The position numbers and the translations under genes are program-made. From NCBI GenBank assembly GCA_015056815.1, contig SVFN01000009.1:65172-129171 (forward strand): a stretch of 64,000 nucleotides of DNA, in the 5' to 3' direction. The notes under the pieces were generated by a model. The model had not been told where the DNA came from, ran no database searches, and saw only the letters and a list, made by a program, of their open reading frames with translations. The DNA comes from Lachnospiraceae bacterium. GTDB taxonomy: Bacteria > Bacillota > Clostridia > Lachnospirales > Lachnospiraceae. The number at the start of each line of letters is the position of its first letter. Position 1 is the first letter of the stretch. Positions 17,467 through 28,323 of this stretch are shown piece after piece.

Positions 17467-20181
17467 ATGGCTGCTGCTACAGGGCGTAAAACAGGAGCGA
17501 AGAAAAAAACGACTACAGCGACCGGGAAGAATAAAAGGCGGAATACCTCGAAGGCACAGGAACGCATGGACGCGAAGGTAAGAGATGAAGTGACAATGAT
17601 CATCTCTTTTGCTGTCGCGCTTTTGCTGTTTCTGTGTAATTTTCATATTATAGGAAGGGTCGGGGATGCGCTAAGCCGTATCATGTTCGGGATATTTGGC
17701 TGGCTGGCATATGCGGCTCCGCTTCTGATCTTTGTTGCGATCATTTTCGGGACGATCAATTACGGGAATCATATTGCGACGATTAAGCTGATTGCCGGAG
17801 TTCTGCTGTTTATTGTGTTGGATATTCTGGCGGCGTTAATCGGCGGGATCGACCGGATCGGTACAAGGATTTCTTCCTATTATACATATTCTGCGGATTA
17901 CTCGGCAGGCGGCGGTGTATTGGGCGGCTTTTTTGCTGCGGCAATGCATTCAATGATCGGAATGGCGGGGACGGTGTGTATCTGTCTGGTCATGCTGATC
18001 GTGTGTTTTGTTGTGATCACAGAGAAGTCTTTTATCGGCGGCGTCAGAGACAAGAGCAGAAGGATTTATGATAATGCGCTTGAAGACAGAGAACGCCGCA
18101 GAGAACTGAGCGAAAGACGCCGTGAAGAAAGAGAACGGATGCGTCTGGAAAGTGCCATGTACGAGGAAGAATATGAGGAGGAAGAAGACGAGGAGTGGCC
18201 GGAGGAGCTTCCGTTTAAGATACCGAAGAAACGAAGCGGGAAGCAAAAAGATCATCTCTTTGACGATACCAAATTAGAGCCGAAAAAATCGAAAAAGAAA
18301 AACAATGCTGCAGCAATTGTCAAGACGCAGGATACGGATACAAAGAGTGAGAATGAAAAAGGAAAAGATCCTCTTGCGGGAGTGCGGATAAATGGAGTGG
18401 AAGTGAGTGATATCGGGATACAGGATGTTTCACAGCCGATCGCACCCATCAAGAGTGAATCCAGAAATCATCCGATCCTGATAGAGCCTGTGACCGTTGC
18501 AAAGACGGAGCCTGCCGGTACAGAGACTGTTGCGGCAAAGGCAGAGAAAGCGGAGGAAGCGTCTTCCTTTGAGGATATTTCAGAGAAGATCGTGCAGGAA
18601 GCACAGACAAGTATCCGTAACAGCGAAGTGAATGCAAGTGCGAAGGTGAAACTGGAGCCGAAGGACCTGGAAATATCGGCAGATATGAAGCAGGTGGCAA
18701 AGCCTGTGAAACCGTATAAAATGCCACCGCTTTCACTTTTGAAAAAAGGTGAGAATAAAAACGGTGATTCCACCAGGGAATTGAAAGAAACTGCGTTGAA
18801 ATTGCAGAACATACTGGAAGTATTCGGGGTAAAGGCGACAGTGACGGATATCAGTAAAGGGCCTGCCGTGACGAGGTATGAACTACAGCCGGAGATCGGC
18901 GTTAAGGTAAGCAAGATCGTGAATCTGTCCGATGATATCAAACTGAATCTGGCAGCTACGGATATCAGGATCGAGGCACCGATTCCCGGGAAAGCCGCAG
19001 TGGGGATTGAAGTGCCGAATAAAGAAAACAGTGCTGTGGCACTCAGGGATCTTTTAGAAGCTGCTCAGTTTCGCGATTTTAAGTCCAAGCTGGCGTTTGC
19101 GGTCGGTAAAGATATTTCCGGAAGCGTGGTAGTGGCGGATATTGCCAAGATGCCTCATGTTCTGATTGCCGGATCGACCGGATCGGGTAAGAGTGTGTGT
19201 ATCAATACGCTGATCATGAGTGTTTTATACAAAGCCAAACCGGATGAAGTCAAGATGATACTGGTGGATCCCAAGGTGGTAGAGTTAAGTGTCTATAACG
19301 GGATCCCGCATCTGATGGTGCCTGTGGTAACCGATCCCAAGAAAGCTGCCGCCGCCCTGAACTGGGGAGTGGCAGAGATGGACAATCGCTATAATAAGTT
19401 TGCGGAACTGGGTGTCAGAGATCTGGCAAGCTACAATAAGAAGGTGTCAGAGATGACATCGAACGGGGGCGAAGAACTGCCACAGAAATTGCCGCAGATC
19501 GTGATCGTTGTAGATGAGCTGGCGGATCTTATGATGGTAGCGCCCGGGGAAGTGGAGACTAGCATCTGCCGTCTGGCACAGCTGGCACGTGCTGCCGGGA
19601 TCCATCTGGTCATTGCGACGCAAAGACCGTCCGTGGATGTCATTACCGGACTGATCAAGGCTAATATGCCAAGCCGTGTTGCATTCGCGGTGTCTTCCGG
19701 TGTAGACAGTCGTACGATCCTTGATATGAACGGTGCGGAGAAGCTTTTGGGAAAAGGAGATATGCTTTTTTATCCGCAGGGTTATCCCAAACCTTCCAGA
19801 GTGCAGGGAGCCTTTGTATCCGATGATGAGGTCGCCGCTGTCGTTGATTTCATAAAAGAGCAATGCGACGGACCGGATACCTATTCTGCAGAGATCGCAG
19901 AAAAGATAGCAAATATGGAAAGCAGCGCTTCCGTGACGGGCGGCAGTGGTGACGGCTCATCCAGAGACGAATACTTTGCGGATGCCGGGAAGTTTATCAT
20001 AGAGAAGGATAAGGCTTCGATCGGTATGCTGCAGAGAATGTTCAAGATTGGCTTTAACCGGGCTGCACGTATTATGGATCAGCTTTCGGATTACGGGGTC
20101 GTCGGGGAGGAAGAAGGGACGAAACCAAGGAAAGTCCTGATGTCGATGGAACAGTTCGAACAGCTGTTGGAAGAGATCTAG
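17467..20181 (+). CDS. ftsK: DNA translocase FtsK/SpoIIIE
   Basis: A hexameric ATP-driven DNA pump that clears chromosome from the closing septum, and into the forespore during sporulation. The 904 residues comprise a basic N-terminus, four or five membrane helices (about 40-195), a long charged linker with a glutamate run ([15 protein letters not shown]), an alpha/beta motor with Walker A GSTGSGKS (about 569) and Walker [13 protein letters not shown] (about 678), and a C-terminal gamma winged helix that reads DNA polarity ([20 protein letters not shown]). The length is near the usual 750-950. One gene may serve as both FtsK and SpoIIIE. Confidence 0.97.
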   Translation: MAAATGRKTGAKKKTTTATGKNKRRNTSKAQERMDAKVRDEVTMIISFAVALLLFLCNFHIIGRVGDALSRIMFGIFGWLAYAAPLLIFVAIIFGTINYGNHIATIKLIAGVLLFIVLDILAALIGGIDRIGTRISSYYTYSADYSAGGGVLGGFFAAAMHSMIGMAGTVCICLVMLIVCFVVITEKSFIGGVRDKSRRIYDNALEDRERRRELSERRREERERMRLESAMYEEEYEEEEDEEWPEELPFKIPKKRSGKQKDHLFDDTKLEPKKSKKKNNAAAIVKTQDTDTKSENEKGKDPLAGVRINGVEVSDIGIQDVSQPIAPIKSESRNHPILIEPVTVAKTEPAGTETVAAKAEKAEEASSFEDISEKIVQEAQTSIRNSEVNASAKVKLEPKDLEISADMKQVAKPVKPYKMPPLSLLKKGENKNGDSTRELKETALKLQNILEVFGVKATVTDISKGPAVTRYELQPEIGVKVSKIVNLSDDIKLNLAATDIRIEAPIPGKAAVGIEVPNKENSAVALRDLLEAAQFRDFKSKLAFAVGKDISGSVVVADIAKMPHVLIAGSTGSGKSVCINTLIMSVLYKAKPDEVKMILVDPKVVELSVYNGIPHLMVPVVTDPKKAAAALNWGVAEMDNRYNKFAELGVRDLASYNKKVSEMTSNGGEELPQKLPQIVIVVDELADLMMVAPGEVETSICRLAQLARAAGIHLVIATQRPSVDVITGLIKANMPSRVAFAVSSGVDSRTILDMNGAEKLLGKGDMLFYPQGYPKPSRVQGAFVSDDEVAAVVDFIKEQCDGPDTYSAEIAEKIANMESSASVTGGSGDGSSRDEYFADAGKFIIEKDKASIGMLQRMFKIGFNRAARIMDQLSDYGVVGEEEGTKPRKVLMSMEQFEQLLEEI

Positions 20182-20220
20182 AGAAAAACGGTACATGATT
20201 TTAATAGAAGGAGAATAAGG

Positions 20221-21891
20221 ATGAAAACAGATATTCAGATCGCGCAGGAAGCAGAACTTTGGCCTGTGAAGCAGGTTGCAGAAACGATCGGTCTTACCGA
20301 AGAAGATATTGAACTATACGGGAAATATAAAGCCAAGATCAGCAATGAGTATCTTGAAAAGATCAAAAACAAACCGGACGGGAAGCTGATTCTTGTCACA
20401 GCGATCAATCCGACACCTGCCGGGGAAGGAAAAACCACGATCTCCATCGGTTTGGGAGAAGCATTTGGCGTCCTCGGGAAAAAGGCGATGCTGGCACTTC
20501 GCGAGCCTTCTTTAGGTCCCTGTTTTGGGATCAAGGGCGGTGCAGCAGGCGGCGGATATGCGCAGGTGGTTCCCATGGAAGATCTGAATCTTCATTTTAC
20601 GGGAGATTTCCATGCGATCACATCAGCCAACAATTTGCTGGCAGCGCTTTTGGATAATCATATTCAGCAGGGAAATGAGCTGCGTATCGATACCAGACAG
20701 GTTGTATGGAAACGTTGTCTGGATATGAACGACAGGGTTTTGCGACATATTGTTGTGGGGCTTGGGAATAAGACAGACGGAGTTGTCAGGGAAGATCAGT
20801 TTGTGATCACAGTGGCATCTGAGATCATGGCAATTCTCTGTCTGGCGGAAGATATGGAAGATCTGAAGGAGCGCCTTGGACGGATCATTGTGGCTTATGA
20901 TCTTGATGGCAATCCGGTGACGGCACAGATGCTTGGTGCAGTGGGATCCATGGCAGCGCTGTTAAAGGATGCGATCAAACCGAATCTGATCCAGACATTA
21001 GAGCATACTCCCGCACTGGTACACGGAGGGCCGTTTGCCAATATTGCACATGGATGTAACAGTGTCCGTGCCACAAAAGCGGCACTGAAGATGGCTGATT
21101 ATGTCATTACGGAAGCCGGATTTGGCGCGGATCTGGGCGCTGAGAAATTTTTTGATATCAAATCAAGGCTTGCAGGCTTAAAACCGGATGCGGTTGTACT
21201 GGTAGCTACGGTACGTGCGTTAAAATATAATGGCGGTGTTAAAAAAGAGGATTTGAATACTGAGAATCTGGAGGCGCTTGAAGCCGGGATCGTCAATCTG
21301 GAGAAACACATTGAGAATCTCCACAAGTACGGGGTGCCGGTTGTGGTTACCTTAAATTCGTTCGTGTCAGATACGGAGAAGGAGATTGCTTTCATCCGAT
21401 CATTCTGTGAGGAACGTGGCTGTGAATTTGCGCTTTCCGCAGTCTGGGGAGAAGGAGGAAAAGGCGGAGTAGAGCTTGCAGAGAAAGTATTGCAGACTCT
21501 GGAAGAAAAGAAGAGCAATTTTACACCGCTTTACGAAGACAGCTTATCGCTGAAAGAAAAAATCGAAACGGTCGCGAAGGAGATTTATGGTGCGGCAGAT
21601 GTCGCTTATTCCTCGGCGGCGGTAAAACAGTTAAAGAAACTGGAGGAACTGGGATTTGGATCTATGCCGGTATGCATGGCTAAGACGCAGTATTCACTCT
21701 CGGATGATCCGACACTTCTGGGAAGACCGGCAGGCTTTACCATGAATGTACGCGAAGTATACGTATCGGCAGGTGCGGGGTTTGTAGTTGCTTTGACCGG
21801 GACGGTCATGACAATGCCGGGACTGCCGAAAAAACCTGCTGCATATAATATTGATGTGGATGCAGACGGCAGAATCACAGGATTATTCTGA
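20221..21891 (+). CDS. fhs: Formate--tetrahydrofolate ligase
   Basis: Makes 10-formyl-THF from formate, ATP and THF, an entry step of the methyl branch of the Wood-Ljungdahl pathway and of one-carbon supply. The 556-residue protein carries the family P-loop TPAGEGKTT (about residues 64-72), followed by [19 protein letters not shown], and ends in the conserved [22 protein letters not shown] precedes the ATG. It stands alone between ftsK and a zinc-ribbon protein; none of the other folate enzymes are in the window, so acetogenesis cannot be concluded. Confidence 0.98.
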   Translation: MKTDIQIAQEAELWPVKQVAETIGLTEEDIELYGKYKAKISNEYLEKIKNKPDGKLILVTAINPTPAGEGKTTISIGLGEAFGVLGKKAMLALREPSLGPCFGIKGGAAGGGYAQVVPMEDLNLHFTGDFHAITSANNLLAALLDNHIQQGNELRIDTRQVVWKRCLDMNDRVLRHIVVGLGNKTDGVVREDQFVITVASEIMAILCLAEDMEDLKERLGRIIVAYDLDGNPVTAQMLGAVGSMAALLKDAIKPNLIQTLEHTPALVHGGPFANIAHGCNSVRATKAALKMADYVITEAGFGADLGAEKFFDIKSRLAGLKPDAVVLVATVRALKYNGGVKKEDLNTENLEALEAGIVNLEKHIENLHKYGVPVVVTLNSFVSDTEKEIAFIRSFCEERGCEFALSAVWGEGGKGGVELAEKVLQTLEEKKSNFTPLYEDSLSLKEKIETVAKEIYGAADVAYSSAAVKQLKKLEELGFGSMPVCMAKTQYSLSDDPTLLGRPAGFTMNVREVYVSAGAGFVVALTGTVMTMPGLPKKPAAYNIDVDADGRITGLF

Positions 21892-21910
21892 TTTGGAGAG
21901 TGCATAACAG

Positions 21911-23374
21911 ATGGAATGTCCATTTTGTCATAGAGAAATGAAAGATGGTCAGGTCTTTTGCGAGGGATGCGGCAAAGAGATACATCTGGTTCCGCTTTTT
22001 GAACCCGAGGTTGAGGAAAAAATGAGCTCGTCACTACAGAGCGTGGTGGAGACATTAAATGGCACAGAGAACGCAAAAGACAATACTGACGCGACAACTG
22101 AATATACGGTTGAGACACAGAAAGAGACGGGGAGAAGCGCAAAAAGCCGGTTCAGCCTCTATCTGATCGCAATCGTTGCTGTTCTGGGAGCTGCGCTTTC
22201 GGTTCTCTATTGTATCAGCAAATTGTCAGCCCCGGTTGATTTTTCCACGTATCTGCAAAGGGCGAAGGATCTTTATGGTCTGGAGAAGTATGATGATGCC
22301 ATGAAGGAGATCGACAGGGCTTTCGAAGAAGGGACGACAAGCCAGGAGCTTTTGCAGGATGCCTATCTGCTTAAGACCAAAACATATATTTATGTGGGTG
22401 AGGTGCAAAAAGCAGTCGATTGCCTGAAAGAAGGAATCGATCTGCTGGATGATACAGAGCCTTTGTACAAATTGTGGCTTCAATTGGAAAAAGAGCTTGA
22501 AAACTACAGGGAAATGGCGGATATCCTGTCAGATGTCACCTATGAAAGCCTGTTGACAGAGTACAGTTCTTATATCTGTAATACGCCAAGATTTGATGTG
22601 GCATCCGGAAGCTATACGGAGGTTGTTTATCTGAAGCTTTCCGATGACGGAGAGGGGAAGATTTATTATACGATCAACGGAGATGATCCCGACGCGTCCA
22701 GCGACGAATATCTCTCTCCGGTGAAGCTGGAAAACGGTAAATTCGAGATCCGGGCAGTGTTTATCAACAAATACGGCGTCATGAGTCCGGTGACGACAGC
22801 ACAGTATGAGATCGAGATCGCAACACCGGACGAACCGGAGGTAAGTCTGGAATCCGGCACCTACCATGAACCACAGGTAATCGATGTTTTCCGGCTGGAT
22901 GATACGTACTCTGTCTATTATACGACAGACGGATCCACACCGGATCTGTCTTCGATCAAATACGAAGACTCCATACTGCTTCCGCTGGGTAAGAGCACAT
23001 TTAAGTTCATCCTCTATGATGAGGACGGTGTGGCAAGTGATGTGGCGGAGCGGTCCTACGAACTGGTTCTGGAGAACGCGCAGATTCCGATGGAGCAGGC
23101 GCATATCATGCTGTTGCAGAATCTGATCATCAATGGAACGATCCAGGATATTGACGGTCATGTTGCAAATTCCGAGGACACCCGTGTGTATAACTGCAAC
23201 ACGGTTTTTGAGGCAGAGGGAGCTGTATGGTATCTGTTTGCGGAGAGCCAGATCGATTCCTTTGGAAACAGCATTAAAACGGGAAATCTATATTCCGTCA
23301 ATGTGGAAAACGCAGAAGTGTGCCATGCGATCAATGGTGAGCACGGTAATATCTGGGTGGAGCCTTTGCAATAA
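21911..23374 (+). CDS. Zinc-ribbon, single-pass membrane protein with TPR-like and chitobiase-like domains
   Basis: A 487-residue protein of unknown function. It opens with a zinc ribbon (Cys3, Cys6, Cys17, Cys20), then an acidic linker, one membrane helix (about 84-105), an alpha-helical TPR-like part (about 115-215; DLYGLEKYDDAMKEIDRAFEE), and two copies of the beta-sandwich found at the C-terminus of chitobiases (about 236-300 and 315-380; YYTINGDDPDASS and YYTTDGSTPDLSS). The last 95 residues are unassigned. The expected topology puts the zinc ribbon inside the cell and the repeats outside, as in zinc-ribbon sensor-like proteins of clostridia. It follows fhs after 19 bases. Confidence 0.85.
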   Translation: MECPFCHREMKDGQVFCEGCGKEIHLVPLFEPEVEEKMSSSLQSVVETLNGTENAKDNTDATTEYTVETQKETGRSAKSRFSLYLIAIVAVLGAALSVLYCISKLSAPVDFSTYLQRAKDLYGLEKYDDAMKEIDRAFEEGTTSQELLQDAYLLKTKTYIYVGEVQKAVDCLKEGIDLLDDTEPLYKLWLQLEKELENYREMADILSDVTYESLLTEYSSYICNTPRFDVASGSYTEVVYLKLSDDGEGKIYYTINGDDPDASSDEYLSPVKLENGKFEIRAVFINKYGVMSPVTTAQYEIEIATPDEPEVSLESGTYHEPQVIDVFRLDDTYSVYYTTDGSTPDLSSIKYEDSILLPLGKSTFKFILYDEDGVASDVAERSYELVLENAQIPMEQAHIMLLQNLIINGTIQDIDGHVANSEDTRVYNCNTVFEAEGAVWYLFAESQIDSFGNSIKTGNLYSVNVENAEVCHAINGEHGNIWVEPLQ

Positions 23375-23411
23375 TGCCAAACAGCTTATTGATAATTTTT
23401 TTATATTTTCA

Positions 23412-23440
23412 TTGCGTTTTTTGGAATTATAACGTAATAT
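23412..23440 (+). promoter_or_regulatory. Promoter of nfnAB
   Basis: TTGCGT (23412-23417), 17-base spacer, TAATAT (23435-23440). A small inverted repeat CACAA-TC-TTGTG (23464-23475) lies just downstream and could be an operator; this is weak evidence. Confidence 0.6.
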
Positions 23441-23514
23441 AGAAAAAGGGTTTTGGACAATTCCACAATCTTGTGCAGTAACGTTTCAGGCAAAAGACGA
23501 CGAGGAGGATGATT

Positions 23515-24405
23515 ATGTTTAAAATTTTAAGAGCCGAAGAACTGACGACAAACATTTATCTTTTTGAAGTAGAAGCAAAAAGAGTCGCAAAGGCCTGCCA
23601 GCCGGGACAGTTCGTAATAGTGAGAATGAATGAGGACAGCGAGAGGATTCCTCTTACCATCAGTGATTATGACAGGGAAAAGGGAACCATTACCATCGTG
23701 GTACAGACTGTTGGTGCGGGTACCTGGATGATGAGAGATCTGAAGGCGGGAGATTCTTTCCACGACTTTGTGGGTCCTCTTGGAAAACCTTCTGAGTTTG
23801 TAGCAGAAGATCCGGAAGAACTGAAAAAGAAAAAGATCATCTTCGTAGCAGGAGGTCTTGGTACGGCTCCGGTATATCCTCAGGTAAAATGGCTGCACGA
23901 GCATGGTGTTGACGCAGATGTGATCATCGGTGCCAAGACAAAAGATCTTCTGATCTATGAGGACGATATGTCAAAGGTGGCCGGCAATCTGTATGTGACT
24001 ACAGACGATGGATCTTACGGAAGAAGCGGAATGGTTACACAGACATTAAAGGATCTGGTTGAAAAAGAAGGCAAATCTTATGATGTCTGCGTGGCGATCG
24101 GTCCCATGATCATGATGAAGTTTGTCTGCCTGACAACCAAAGAACTGAATATTCCGACCATCGTTTCCATGAATCCGATCATGGTGGACGGTACCGGAAT
24201 GTGCGGTGCCTGTCGTCTGACGGTTGGTGGGGAAGTGAAGTTTGCCTGTGTGGACGGACCGGAATTTGACGGACATCTGGTTGACTTTGATCAGGCAATG
24301 AAACGCCAGATGATCTATAAGACCGCAGAAGGGCGTGCATTGTTAAAGGAGCAGGAAGGCGATACACATCATGGTGGATGTGGACATTGTGGAGGTGACA
24401 AATAA
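23515..24405 (+). CDS. nfnA: NfnA-type subunit: FAD/[2Fe-2S] ferredoxin-NADP+ reductase-like protein
   Basis: Small subunit of NADH-dependent reduced ferredoxin:NADP+ oxidoreductase (also annotated sulfide dehydrogenase SudB or dihydroorotate dehydrogenase electron-transfer subunit). The 296 residues show the FAD domain (PGQFVIVRMNEDSERIPLTI), an NAD(H)-binding domain (FVAGGLGTAPVYPQV) and a C-terminal [2Fe-2S] cysteine cluster (GTGMCGACRLTV, then FACVDGPEFDG). The tail is His/Cys/Gly-rich (HHGGCGHCGGDK). The ATG at 23515 has GAGGAGG 6 bases away; the ATG at 23509 touches that site. The stop overlaps the next start (TAATG), which indicates coupled 1:1 translation. Confidence 0.94.
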   Translation: MFKILRAEELTTNIYLFEVEAKRVAKACQPGQFVIVRMNEDSERIPLTISDYDREKGTITIVVQTVGAGTWMMRDLKAGDSFHDFVGPLGKPSEFVAEDPEELKKKKIIFVAGGLGTAPVYPQVKWLHEHGVDADVIIGAKTKDLLIYEDDMSKVAGNLYVTTDDGSYGRSGMVTQTLKDLVEKEGKSYDVCVAIGPMIMMKFVCLTTKELNIPTIVSMNPIMVDGTGMCGACRLTVGGEVKFACVDGPEFDGHLVDFDQAMKRQMIYKTAEGRALLKEQEGDTHHGGCGHCGGDK

Positions 24406-25793
24406 TGGCAGACGTATTAAAGAAGGTACCTGTAAGAGAGCAGGATCCCAAAGAAAGAGCTAAGAATTTCAAGGAAGTATGTCTTGGTTACAATAAAGAA
24501 GAAGCAATGGATGAGGCCACCCGTTGCATCAACTGTAAGAATGCACAGTGTATCAAAGGCTGTCCGGTATCGATCAATATCCCGGCATTTATCGAGCAGG
24601 TAAAAGAAGGAGAGATTGAGAAGGCTTATCAGATCATCAGCGAATCCAGTGCACTTCCGGCAGTCTGTGGCCGTGTGTGCCCGCAGGAGAGCCAGTGTGA
24701 AGGCAAATGTATCCGCGGTATCAAAGGAGAGCCGGTTTCTATTGGTAAGTTAGAGCGTTTCGTGGCTGACTGGGCAAGAGAGAACGGCATTAAACCGGAA
24801 GGCGCAAAAGAAAAGAAGGGCAAAAAAGTTGCAGTGATCGGCTCAGGTCCTGCCGGCCTTACCTGTGCCGGAGATCTGGCGAAGATGGGGTATGATGTGA
24901 CAATCTTTGAAGCGCTGCATGAGGCGGGCGGCGTACTGGTATATGGTATTCCGGAATTCCGTCTTCCGAAAGAAGATGTGGTGGCCAAAGAGATCGAGAA
25001 TGTGAAAGCTCTCGGCGTTAAGATTGAGACCAATGTTGTGATCGGTAAGTCTACTACGATTGATGAGCTGATGGAAGAGGAAGGCTTTGATGCCGTATTT
25101 ATCGGTTCGGGAGCAGGACTTCCCAAATTCATGGGCATTCCCGGAGAGCAGGCCAACGGTGTATTCTCTGCCAATGAGTACCTGACCAGAAGCAATCTCA
25201 TGAAAGCGTTTGATGAGAATTCCAATACGCCGATCATGCGTGGCAATAAAGTTGCTGTTGTTGGTGGCGGCAATGTGGCGATGGATGCTGCAAGAACAGC
25301 GCTTCGTCTCGGTGCGGAAGTACATATTGTATACCGCCGCAGTGAAGAAGAGCTTCCTGCCAGAGTGGAAGAAGTCCATCATGCGAAAGAAGAAGGAATT
25401 ATTTTTGATCTTCTGACGAATCCGGTAGAGATCCTGTCCGATGAAAACGGCTGGGTAAACGGCATCAAGTGTGTGAGAATGGAGCTTGGTGAACCGGATG
25501 AGAGCGGGAGACGCAGACCGGTTGTCAAAGAAGGCAGTGAATTTGTGATGGAAGTTGATACTGTTATCATGTCACTCGGTACCAGCCCGAATCCGCTGAT
25601 CTCTTCAACGACAGAAGGACTTGAAGTGAACAAATGGAAATGTATTGTTGCGGATGAAGAGCATGGCAAGACGACCAAAGAAGGCGTATATGCCGGCGGC
25701 GATGCCGTGACAGGAGCGGCTACGGTAATCCTTGCAATGGGTGCCGGTAAGACGGCTGCAAAGGGGATTGATGAATATCTGAGCAGCAAATAG
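24405..25793 (+). CDS. nfnB: NfnB-type subunit: glutamate-synthase-small-chain-like NADPH/FAD oxidoreductase
   Basis: Large subunit of the electron-bifurcating NfnAB complex, which couples NADH, NADPH and ferredoxin pools. The 462-residue protein (GltA family) has two N-terminal [4Fe-4S] ligand groups (CINCKNAQCIKGCP and CGRVCPQESQCEGKC), an FAD-binding GSGPAGLTCAGDLAKMGY, and a nucleotide-binding GGGNVAMDAARTALRLG. A true glutamate synthase is unlikely because no large gltB subunit is adjacent and the partner is NfnA. The start overlaps the nfnA stop by one base. Confidence 0.95.
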   Translation: MADVLKKVPVREQDPKERAKNFKEVCLGYNKEEAMDEATRCINCKNAQCIKGCPVSINIPAFIEQVKEGEIEKAYQIISESSALPAVCGRVCPQESQCEGKCIRGIKGEPVSIGKLERFVADWARENGIKPEGAKEKKGKKVAVIGSGPAGLTCAGDLAKMGYDVTIFEALHEAGGVLVYGIPEFRLPKEDVVAKEIENVKALGVKIETNVVIGKSTTIDELMEEEGFDAVFIGSGAGLPKFMGIPGEQANGVFSANEYLTRSNLMKAFDENSNTPIMRGNKVAVVGGGNVAMDAARTALRLGAEVHIVYRRSEEELPARVEEVHHAKEEGIIFDLLTNPVEILSDENGWVNGIKCVRMELGEPDESGRRRPVVKEGSEFVMEVDTVIMSLGTSPNPLISSTTEGLEVNKWKCIVADEEHGKTTKEGVYAGGDAVTGAATVILAMGAGKTAAKGIDEYLSSK

Positions 25794-25798
25794 ATCAT

Positions 25799-25830
25799 AA
25801 AAAGGAAGTCTGGCAACAGACTTCCTTTTT
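25799..25830. terminator. Bidirectional terminator between nfnB and lysR
   Basis: AAAGGAAGTCTG (25801-25812), loop GCAA, CAGACTTCCTTT (25817-25828), with A-rich and T-rich flanks, serves the convergent nfnB and lysR-type genes. Its right end reaches the lysR stop codon. Confidence 0.9.
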
Positions 25831-26734
25831 ATGGTTGTTCGAAGTATTTTAGAAATTTCTGCATCGGTTCTGTCAGCTCTGCGTCGGCACGATAAATAAA
25901 TCCGACACGCCGCTTTGGGATACTTCTTCGGAATACCAGTTCTTTCAATGTCCCGTCGGCAAGCTCGTCTCTTACAAAATCTTTGATCACACACGCGATG
26001 CCAAGATCGATCTTGGCCAGTTCGATCAGAAGATCCATCGTGTTGATCTCGATGACATTTTCCATATAGATCTGCTGGTTCAACAGATAGGAATCCACAT
26101 ATTTGCGGGAAACATTTTCCTTGTTTAACATCATAAATGTTGCATTTTGAAACAGTGCGGATTTATCCTGGATCGTGGTACCTTCTCGGATCTTAAAGTT
26201 TTCCAGATAACGATCTGTAGTTACAAAAGTATCCTGAAGTTCCATGACAGGCGTATAGATCAGGGAGGAATTTGTCCCGTTTCCCATTCCAACCAGACCG
26301 ATATCGGAGATACCGTTTTCGATATCACGGATCGTTTCCAAAGACGGGTGACAGGTAATGGAAACCTTCACATGGGGATTATCTTTTACAAAAGCCTGCA
26401 GATAGGGAAGCAGAATATATTTGCATAAGGTAACGCTGACTCCGATGGAAAGATGGGATACTCCTAATTCCCTGGACTTTTTGAGCTGTTCTTCTCCGTT
26501 ATGGATACTGATAAAGGCATTGCGGACCTGGCCGTAGAGCATTTCACCTTCCAGAGTCAGTGTGACCCCGCGACTGCTCCGGAGAAAGAGTTTTGTGTTC
26601 AGTCCGGATTCCAGCTTGGAAATGGCTTTGGAGATCGCAGGCTGACTGATGTAGAGTTCCTTCGCTGCTCCGGAAATGTTTTTGTGATTGGCGACTGTAT
26701 AAAAAATGTAATACAGATTGAGATTGTTTTCCAT
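25829..26734 (-). CDS. LysR family transcriptional regulator
   Basis: A 301-residue LysR regulator with the N-terminal helix-turn-helix (NISGAAKELYISQPAISKAI, about residues 18-37) and a C-terminal substrate-binding domain. The start is placed at 26734, where AAAGGA precedes the ATG, instead of the longer frame from 26761. It is divergent from leuCD with 232 bases between the starts, the usual arrangement for a LysR protein controlling its neighbour, so it likely responds to a branched-chain amino-acid intermediate; that is inference. Confidence 0.93.
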   Translation of the reverse strand: MENNLNLYYIFYTVANHKNISGAAKELYISQPAISKAISKLESGLNTKLFLRSSRGVTLTLEGEMLYGQVRNAFISIHNGEEQLKKSRELGVSHLSIGVSVTLCKYILLPYLQAFVKDNPHVKVSITCHPSLETIRDIENGISDIGLVGMGNGTNSSLIYTPVMELQDTFVTTDRYLENFKIREGTTIQDKSALFQNATFMMLNKENVSRKYVDSYLLNQQIYMENVIEINTMDLLIELAKIDLGIACVIKDFVRDELADGTLKELVFRRSIPKRRVGFIYRADAELTEPMQKFLKYFEQP

Positions 26735-26765
26735 AGTGAATCCTTTCCCGATCAAAATCAATGAT

Positions 26766-26778
26766 CATAAAACTTATG
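26766..26778. promoter_or_regulatory. Possible LysR-type binding site
   Basis: CATAA-AAC-TTATG is a 5+3+5 inverted repeat just upstream of the lysR-type gene in the divergent lysR-leuC region. The region also carries several CATAGTA-like copies (26849-26874). No -35/-10 pair is clear for leuC. Confidence 0.4.
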
Positions 26779-26966
26779 AGACTGCACGATCATAAAGTAT
26801 TTCCTGTTGTAATCGACAAAACAGATCAAACACCTGTTTCATAGTAATAGTATCATAACTACAGTTCATAGTAAACATAAATAATATGTACTTTCATTAT
26901 AGCCGGATTTATGTTAGGATTGAGATGTGTCTGAAGCGAAAAGAGACATAGAAGGAGGCAATACCT

Positions 26967-28235
26967 ATGGGAATGACAATGACGCAGAAAATTCTGGCAG
27001 CGCACGCAGGACTTGAGAGTGTTGTGGCGGGACAATTGATCGAGGCGGATCTTGATCTTGTTCTTGGCAACGATATCACCAGTCCTGTTGCCATTAAGGA
27101 AATGCAGAAAATGAAAGTGGACGGTGTGTTCGATAAAGATAAGATCGCGCTGGTACCCGATCATTTTGTGCCGAATAAAGATATCAAATCAGCAGAACAT
27201 TGCAAATGTGTGAGAGAATTTGCATATCGCAATGAGATCACCAACTATTTTGAAGTGGGACAGATGGGAATCGAGCATGCACTGCTTCCCGAAAAGGGAC
27301 TGACAGTGGCCGGTGACGTGATCATTGGTGCGGATTCACATACCTGTACGTATGGGGCACTGGGAGCATTCTCCACAGGCGTTGGAAGTACAGACATGGC
27401 AGCCGGTATGGCTACCGGCAAGGCATGGTTTAAGGTGCCGGGGGCAATTAAATTCAACCTGACCGGTAAACCGGCAAAATGGATCAGCGGAAAAGACATC
27501 ATCCTTCATATTATCGGCATGATCGGTGTGGATGGAGCTTTGTACAAATCCATGGAGTTTACGGGGGACGGGATCGCATATCTGAGTATGGATGACCGTT
27601 TCACGATTGCGAATATGGCGATCGAAGCAGGCGGTAAAAACGGTATTTTCCCGGTGGATGATCTGGCAGTTGCCTATATCAAAGAGCATTCCACGAAGTC
27701 TTACACGATCTATGAGGCAGATGAGGATGCGGTTTATGATGCAGAATATACCATTGACTTAAGCACATTAAAACCGACGGTAGCGTTCCCACATCTTCCT
27801 GAGAACACGAAGACACTTGACGAGATCACAGAAGAGATAAAGATCGATCAGGTTGTGATCGGCTCCTGCACGAACGGACGTCTGGATGACCTTCGTATCG
27901 CAGCGAAGATCCTGGAGGGCAAAAAGGTGGCAAAGGGAATGCGATGTATCGTGATCCCGGCCACACAGCATATTTATATGCAGGCGATGGAAGAAGGACT
28001 TCTTAAGATTTTTATCGAGGCGGGATGTGTAGTCAGCACACCGACCTGCGGACCGTGTCTGGGAGGGTATATGGGTATCCTGGCAGAAGGGGAGCGTTGT
28101 GTTTCCACAACAAACCGTAATTTCGTAGGACGTATGGGACATGTGGATTCCGAGATATATCTGGCATCTCCTGCAGTTGCTGCAGCCAGCGCTGTGACCG
28201 GCAAGATTTCCTGTCCTTGTGAGATCATGGATTAG
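26967..28235 (+). CDS. leuC: 3-isopropylmalate dehydratase large subunit
   Basis: With LeuD it isomerises 2-isopropylmalate to 3-isopropylmalate in leucine synthesis, using a [4Fe-4S] cluster. The 422-residue length and sequence fit the shorter archaeal/clostridial LeuC (HacA-like) group. Cluster cysteines appear in GSCTNGR and [30 protein letters not shown] is the active-site region. AAGGAGG lies 8 bases before the ATG. leuD follows 88 bases after the stop. The same group includes homoaconitases and 2,3-dimethylmalate dehydratases, so leucine synthesis is probable but not proven; leuA and leuB are not in the window. Confidence 0.94.
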   Translation: MGMTMTQKILAAHAGLESVVAGQLIEADLDLVLGNDITSPVAIKEMQKMKVDGVFDKDKIALVPDHFVPNKDIKSAEHCKCVREFAYRNEITNYFEVGQMGIEHALLPEKGLTVAGDVIIGADSHTCTYGALGAFSTGVGSTDMAAGMATGKAWFKVPGAIKFNLTGKPAKWISGKDIILHIIGMIGVDGALYKSMEFTGDGIAYLSMDDRFTIANMAIEAGGKNGIFPVDDLAVAYIKEHSTKSYTIYEADEDAVYDAEYTIDLSTLKPTVAFPHLPENTKTLDEITEEIKIDQVVIGSCTNGRLDDLRIAAKILEGKKVAKGMRCIVIPATQHIYMQAMEEGLLKIFIEAGCVVSTPTCGPCLGGYMGILAEGERCVSTTNRNFVGRMGHVDSEIYLASPAVAAASAVTGKISCPCEIMD

Positions 28236-28323
28236 ACTGGACAGTCCGGCCGATCCAATCGCTAAACAGTATTCAAAAATGTATTATTATCTATCACGGA
28301 ACTTAAAACAGGAGGCATACAGT

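Noticed and set aside
23464-23475. Rex operator in front of nfnAB
   Set aside because: CACAATCTTGTG is only a 5+2+5 repeat and lacks the TTGTnAAnnnnTTnACAA layout; kept only as a weak unknown site.
24405-25793. Glutamate synthase small chain (gltD)
   Set aside because: No large chain adjoins it, and the overlapping partner is the NfnA-type subunit, so NfnB is the better call.
26762-26966. T-box or leucine leader before leuC
   Set aside because: No T-box sequence (GGTGGNACCGCG-like), no leader peptide rich in Leu codons and no terminator/antiterminator pair.
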